A stretch of 7,300 nt of DNA from Actinomycetota bacterium. Its GTDB lineage: Bacteria; Actinomycetota; Actinomycetes; Mycobacteriales; Micromonosporaceae. Every line of letters starts with the position of its first letter. Within the stretch, counting starts at the first letter, position 1. The position numbers were made by a program, and so were the translations under genes. The stretch lies in the NCBI GenBank assembly GCA_005885115.1, contig VAXX01000494.1, forward strand, positions 1 to 7,300. The letters run 5' to 3'. Shown piece after piece: positions 6,346 to 7,300 of the stretch. Under the pieces are notes generated by a model, which saw only the letters and a list, made by a program, of their open reading frames with translations, had not been told where the DNA came from and searched no databases.

Positions 6346-6453
6346 GGTACCGTCGTGGGCCGGCACTTGGGGCCGGACCAGCCAGGCAGCGTCCGTTTGA
6401 CTGTACGCGGCGCCCCTTCGACACCGTTCGTTGGCCGTTCCCGCACGATCGAT

Positions 6454-6468
6454 ACCTCCGCCGGAGGT
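6454..6468. repeat. 15-bp palindrome in the divergent promoter region
   Basis: ACCTCCG-C-CGGAGGT has seven perfectly complementary bases on each side of a central C. It sits 65-79 bp before the rightward GTG and 123-137 bp before mqnE. It could be an operator for a dimeric regulator or, in RNA, a 6-bp stem with loop GCC. It is immediately preceded by TCGATA (6449-6454, sharing one base), which recurs at 6480-6485. Confidence 0.5.
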
Positions 6469-6475
6469 GACGGAA

Positions 6476-6498
6476 CTGGTCGATATGAGGTAGACCAG
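6476..6498. repeat. Spaced inverted repeat CTGGTC-N11-GACCAG
   Basis: Perfect 6-bp arms at 6476-6481 and 6493-6498, separated by 11 bp. It overlaps the weak -10 TAGACC (6491-6496) and lies 35 bp before the rightward GTG, a plausible repressor position. The arms, ACTGGTC and TAGACCAG, look like the two halves of the DasR-type GntR operator (ACTGGTCTAGACCA) pulled apart, so a true DasR site is not claimed. Confidence 0.4.
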
Positions 6499-6520
6499 AG
6501 GGGGGCAGGAACGGCGGGCT

Positions 6521-6526
6521 GGGGAG
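6521..6526 (+). promoter_or_regulatory. Ribosome binding site deciding the GTG start at 6533
   Basis: GGGGAG lies 6 nt upstream of GTG 6533-6535. Together with the signal peptide encoded right after the GTG, this fixes the start of the rightward gene. Confidence 0.65.
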
Positions 6527-6532
6527 CTGATA

Positions 6533-7300
6533 GTGGACGCGGGTGTACGGCGGTCGGTACGCCGGTTTGCGTGGCCTGTCGTGTGCGGCGCCCTGTGCGT
6601 CCTGATCGCCCGGCCCGCGTACGCCGACCCGGTCACCGGCACCGGCGTACCCGATCCCGGTCCGCCCCCGGTCGCCTCGGCGCCACTGGTACCGGCCGCG
6701 CCCACGGCCGTCCCGGCGGTACCGGCCGACACCGGACCGTTCGCCACCCAACTGTTCGCGCTGCGTACCCAGGTCGCTGTGCTCGGGGAGCGGCTGACCC
6801 GAACCAACCTCGACCTCGCCGCGGCGCAGCAGGCCACCGCGTCGACGTACCAGGCGTGGCAGGACGCCGCGGACCGGGCCACCCGGCTCCAGCAGCAGGC
6901 GGACGACGCGACGGCGAAGGCGTACAAGCAGGCCACCGAGCTGGGTCCGTTGGACGGGTACGCCAACGACCTCAACCAGTTGGGCCAGCTCGCGCCCGGT
7001 TTCGGGCCGGGCGGGTCGCCGATCAGCGAGTCGATCGTCGAGGACGCGGCGAAGGCGGCCCAGCTCGCGTCCACCGCGCACGAGGCGTACCTGTCGGCCC
7101 GGGCCACCGAGCAGCAGCTGACCGACCAGCGGACCGGCGTCAGCACCCAGTTCGCCCAGCAGTCCCAGGCGCTGGCCGACCTGACGGCCCGCAACTCCGC
7201 CGCGGTGACCGCCGCCGACACCGCCCAGCAGGCGGCCGACGCCCGGATCGCCGGGCAGTTCAACGCGGGCAGCAACGTCAAGGGGTACGCGCCCAACCCG
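6533..7300 (+). CDS. Secreted coiled-coil protein, N-terminal part (3' end outside window)
   Basis: An open frame of 256 codons from GTG 6533 to the window edge, with no stop. Residues 1-31 form a Sec signal peptide: basic MDAGVRRSVRRF, hydrophobic core WPVVCGALCVLIA, and a likely cleavage after AYA (A31). A Pro/Ala/Val-rich linker follows (about 33-69). Two helical, Ala/Gln-rich stretches (about 70-137 and 163-245) are likely coiled coils, separated by a Gly/Pro-rich hinge (138-162). Residues 246-256 (GSNVKGYAPNP) look like a linker into a further domain. This architecture is that of actinobacterial cell-wall hydrolases with a C-terminal NlpC/P60 (or other peptidase) domain, but no catalytic residue is in view, so that is inference. 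The protein should act outside the membrane. It is transcribed divergently from mqnE, with a good Shine-Dalgarno. Confidence 0.78.
   Translation, partial: MDAGVRRSVRRFAWPVVCGALCVLIARPAYADPVTGTGVPDPGPPPVASAPLVPAAPTAVPAVPADTGPFATQLFALRTQVAVLGERLTRTNLDLAAAQQATASTYQAWQDAADRATRLQQQADDATAKAYKQATELGPLDGYANDLNQLGQLAPGFGPGGSPISESIVEDAAKAAQLASTAHEAYLSARATEQQLTDQRTGVSTQFAQQSQALADLTARNSAAVTAADTAQQAADARIAGQFNAGSNVKGYAPNP

Larger units (their letters stand above)
6335..6532. promoter_or_regulatory. Divergent intergenic region between mqnE and the secreted-protein gene
   Basis: About 200 bp that must hold promoters for both directions. Rightward, TTGACT (6397-6402) matches five of six bases of a sigma-70 -35 box, but no convincing -10 follows at 16-19 bp. 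A second weak pair is GTGACG (6467-6472) with TAGACC (6491-6496), 18 bp apart. Leftward, TACAGT (complement of 6400-6405) fits the loose actinobacterial -10 TANNNT without a good -35. CCGGC/GCCGG (6360-6364, 6372-6376) can form a small stem in the mqnE leader. I see no cobalamin-box riboswitch element. Promoter assignments are weak, but the regulatory character of the region is likely from its position and inverted repeats. Confidence 0.5.

Noticed and set aside
2058..6400. Series of long rightward open frames across the leftward operon
   Set aside because: All are low-complexity Arg/Pro/Gly/Ala-rich shadows lying over genes with full domain signatures on the other strand.
6335..6532. Cobalamin or cyclic-di-AMP riboswitch
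   Set aside because: A transporter of possible corrinoids on one side and a possible cell-wall hydrolase on the other make these worth checking. I see neither a B12-box-like element leftward nor the conserved ydaO-type segments rightward, and the region is short for either.
6335..7081. Upstream extension of the mqnE frame to about 641 residues
   Set aside because: It runs through the intergenic region and over the secreted-protein gene. The extension has no domain, and the family begins near VDAGRK.
1..7300. Mobile element, CRISPR array, tRNA or defence system
   Set aside because: No transposase or integrase motif, no regularly spaced repeats, no tRNA-like cloverleaf and no abrupt change in composition were seen.

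Overview
The window is a GC-rich, gene-dense stretch of an actinobacterial chromosome, most likely from the Micromonosporaceae (Micromonospora and relatives). This rests on the base composition, strong G/C at third codon positions, frequent GTG starts, the recurrent tetramer GTAC, the futalosine-type menaquinone gene mqnE, and the protein families present. The genus is an inference. No rRNA, tRNA, CRISPR, insertion sequence or phage gene is visible.

Layout. (1) Bases 1-1390, rightward: the C-terminal 462 residues of a HelD/HelR-type UvrD-like ATPase, cut off on the left. (2) Bases 1421-2194, rightward: a two-domain VOC (glyoxalase-fold) protein whose Shine-Dalgarno lies inside a potential hairpin. 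(3) Bases 2178-6331, leftward: a tightly packed five-gene unit. In transcription order it is mqnE (aminofutalosine synthase), a small DUF4229-like membrane protein, a BtuF/FecB-type lipoprotein, a FecCD/BtuC-type permease and a FecE/BtuD-type ATPase. Every junction is a stop/start overlap (TGATG, ATGA, GTGA, GTGA), so the genes are very probably co-transcribed and translationally coupled. The last gene collides tail-to-tail with the VOC gene, overlapping it by 17 bp, and a cluster of inverted repeats lies just inside its 3' end. (4) Bases 6332-6532: a divergent intergenic region of about 200 bp with a 15-bp palindrome, a spaced inverted repeat and a short direct repeat. (5) From 6533 to the right edge, rightward: the N-terminal 256 residues of a secreted, coiled-coil-rich protein that starts with GTG and runs off the window.

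How the genes may work together. MqnE makes aminofutalosine, an early intermediate of menaquinone synthesis. The three transport genes form a complete type II importer of the iron-siderophore/haem/cobalamin class. Their strict coupling to mqnE and a small membrane protein is the most interesting point here. It suggests that uptake of a metal chelate or other cofactor is tied to respiratory quinone synthesis, but the substrate cannot be read from the sequence and no cobalamin riboswitch is evident upstream.
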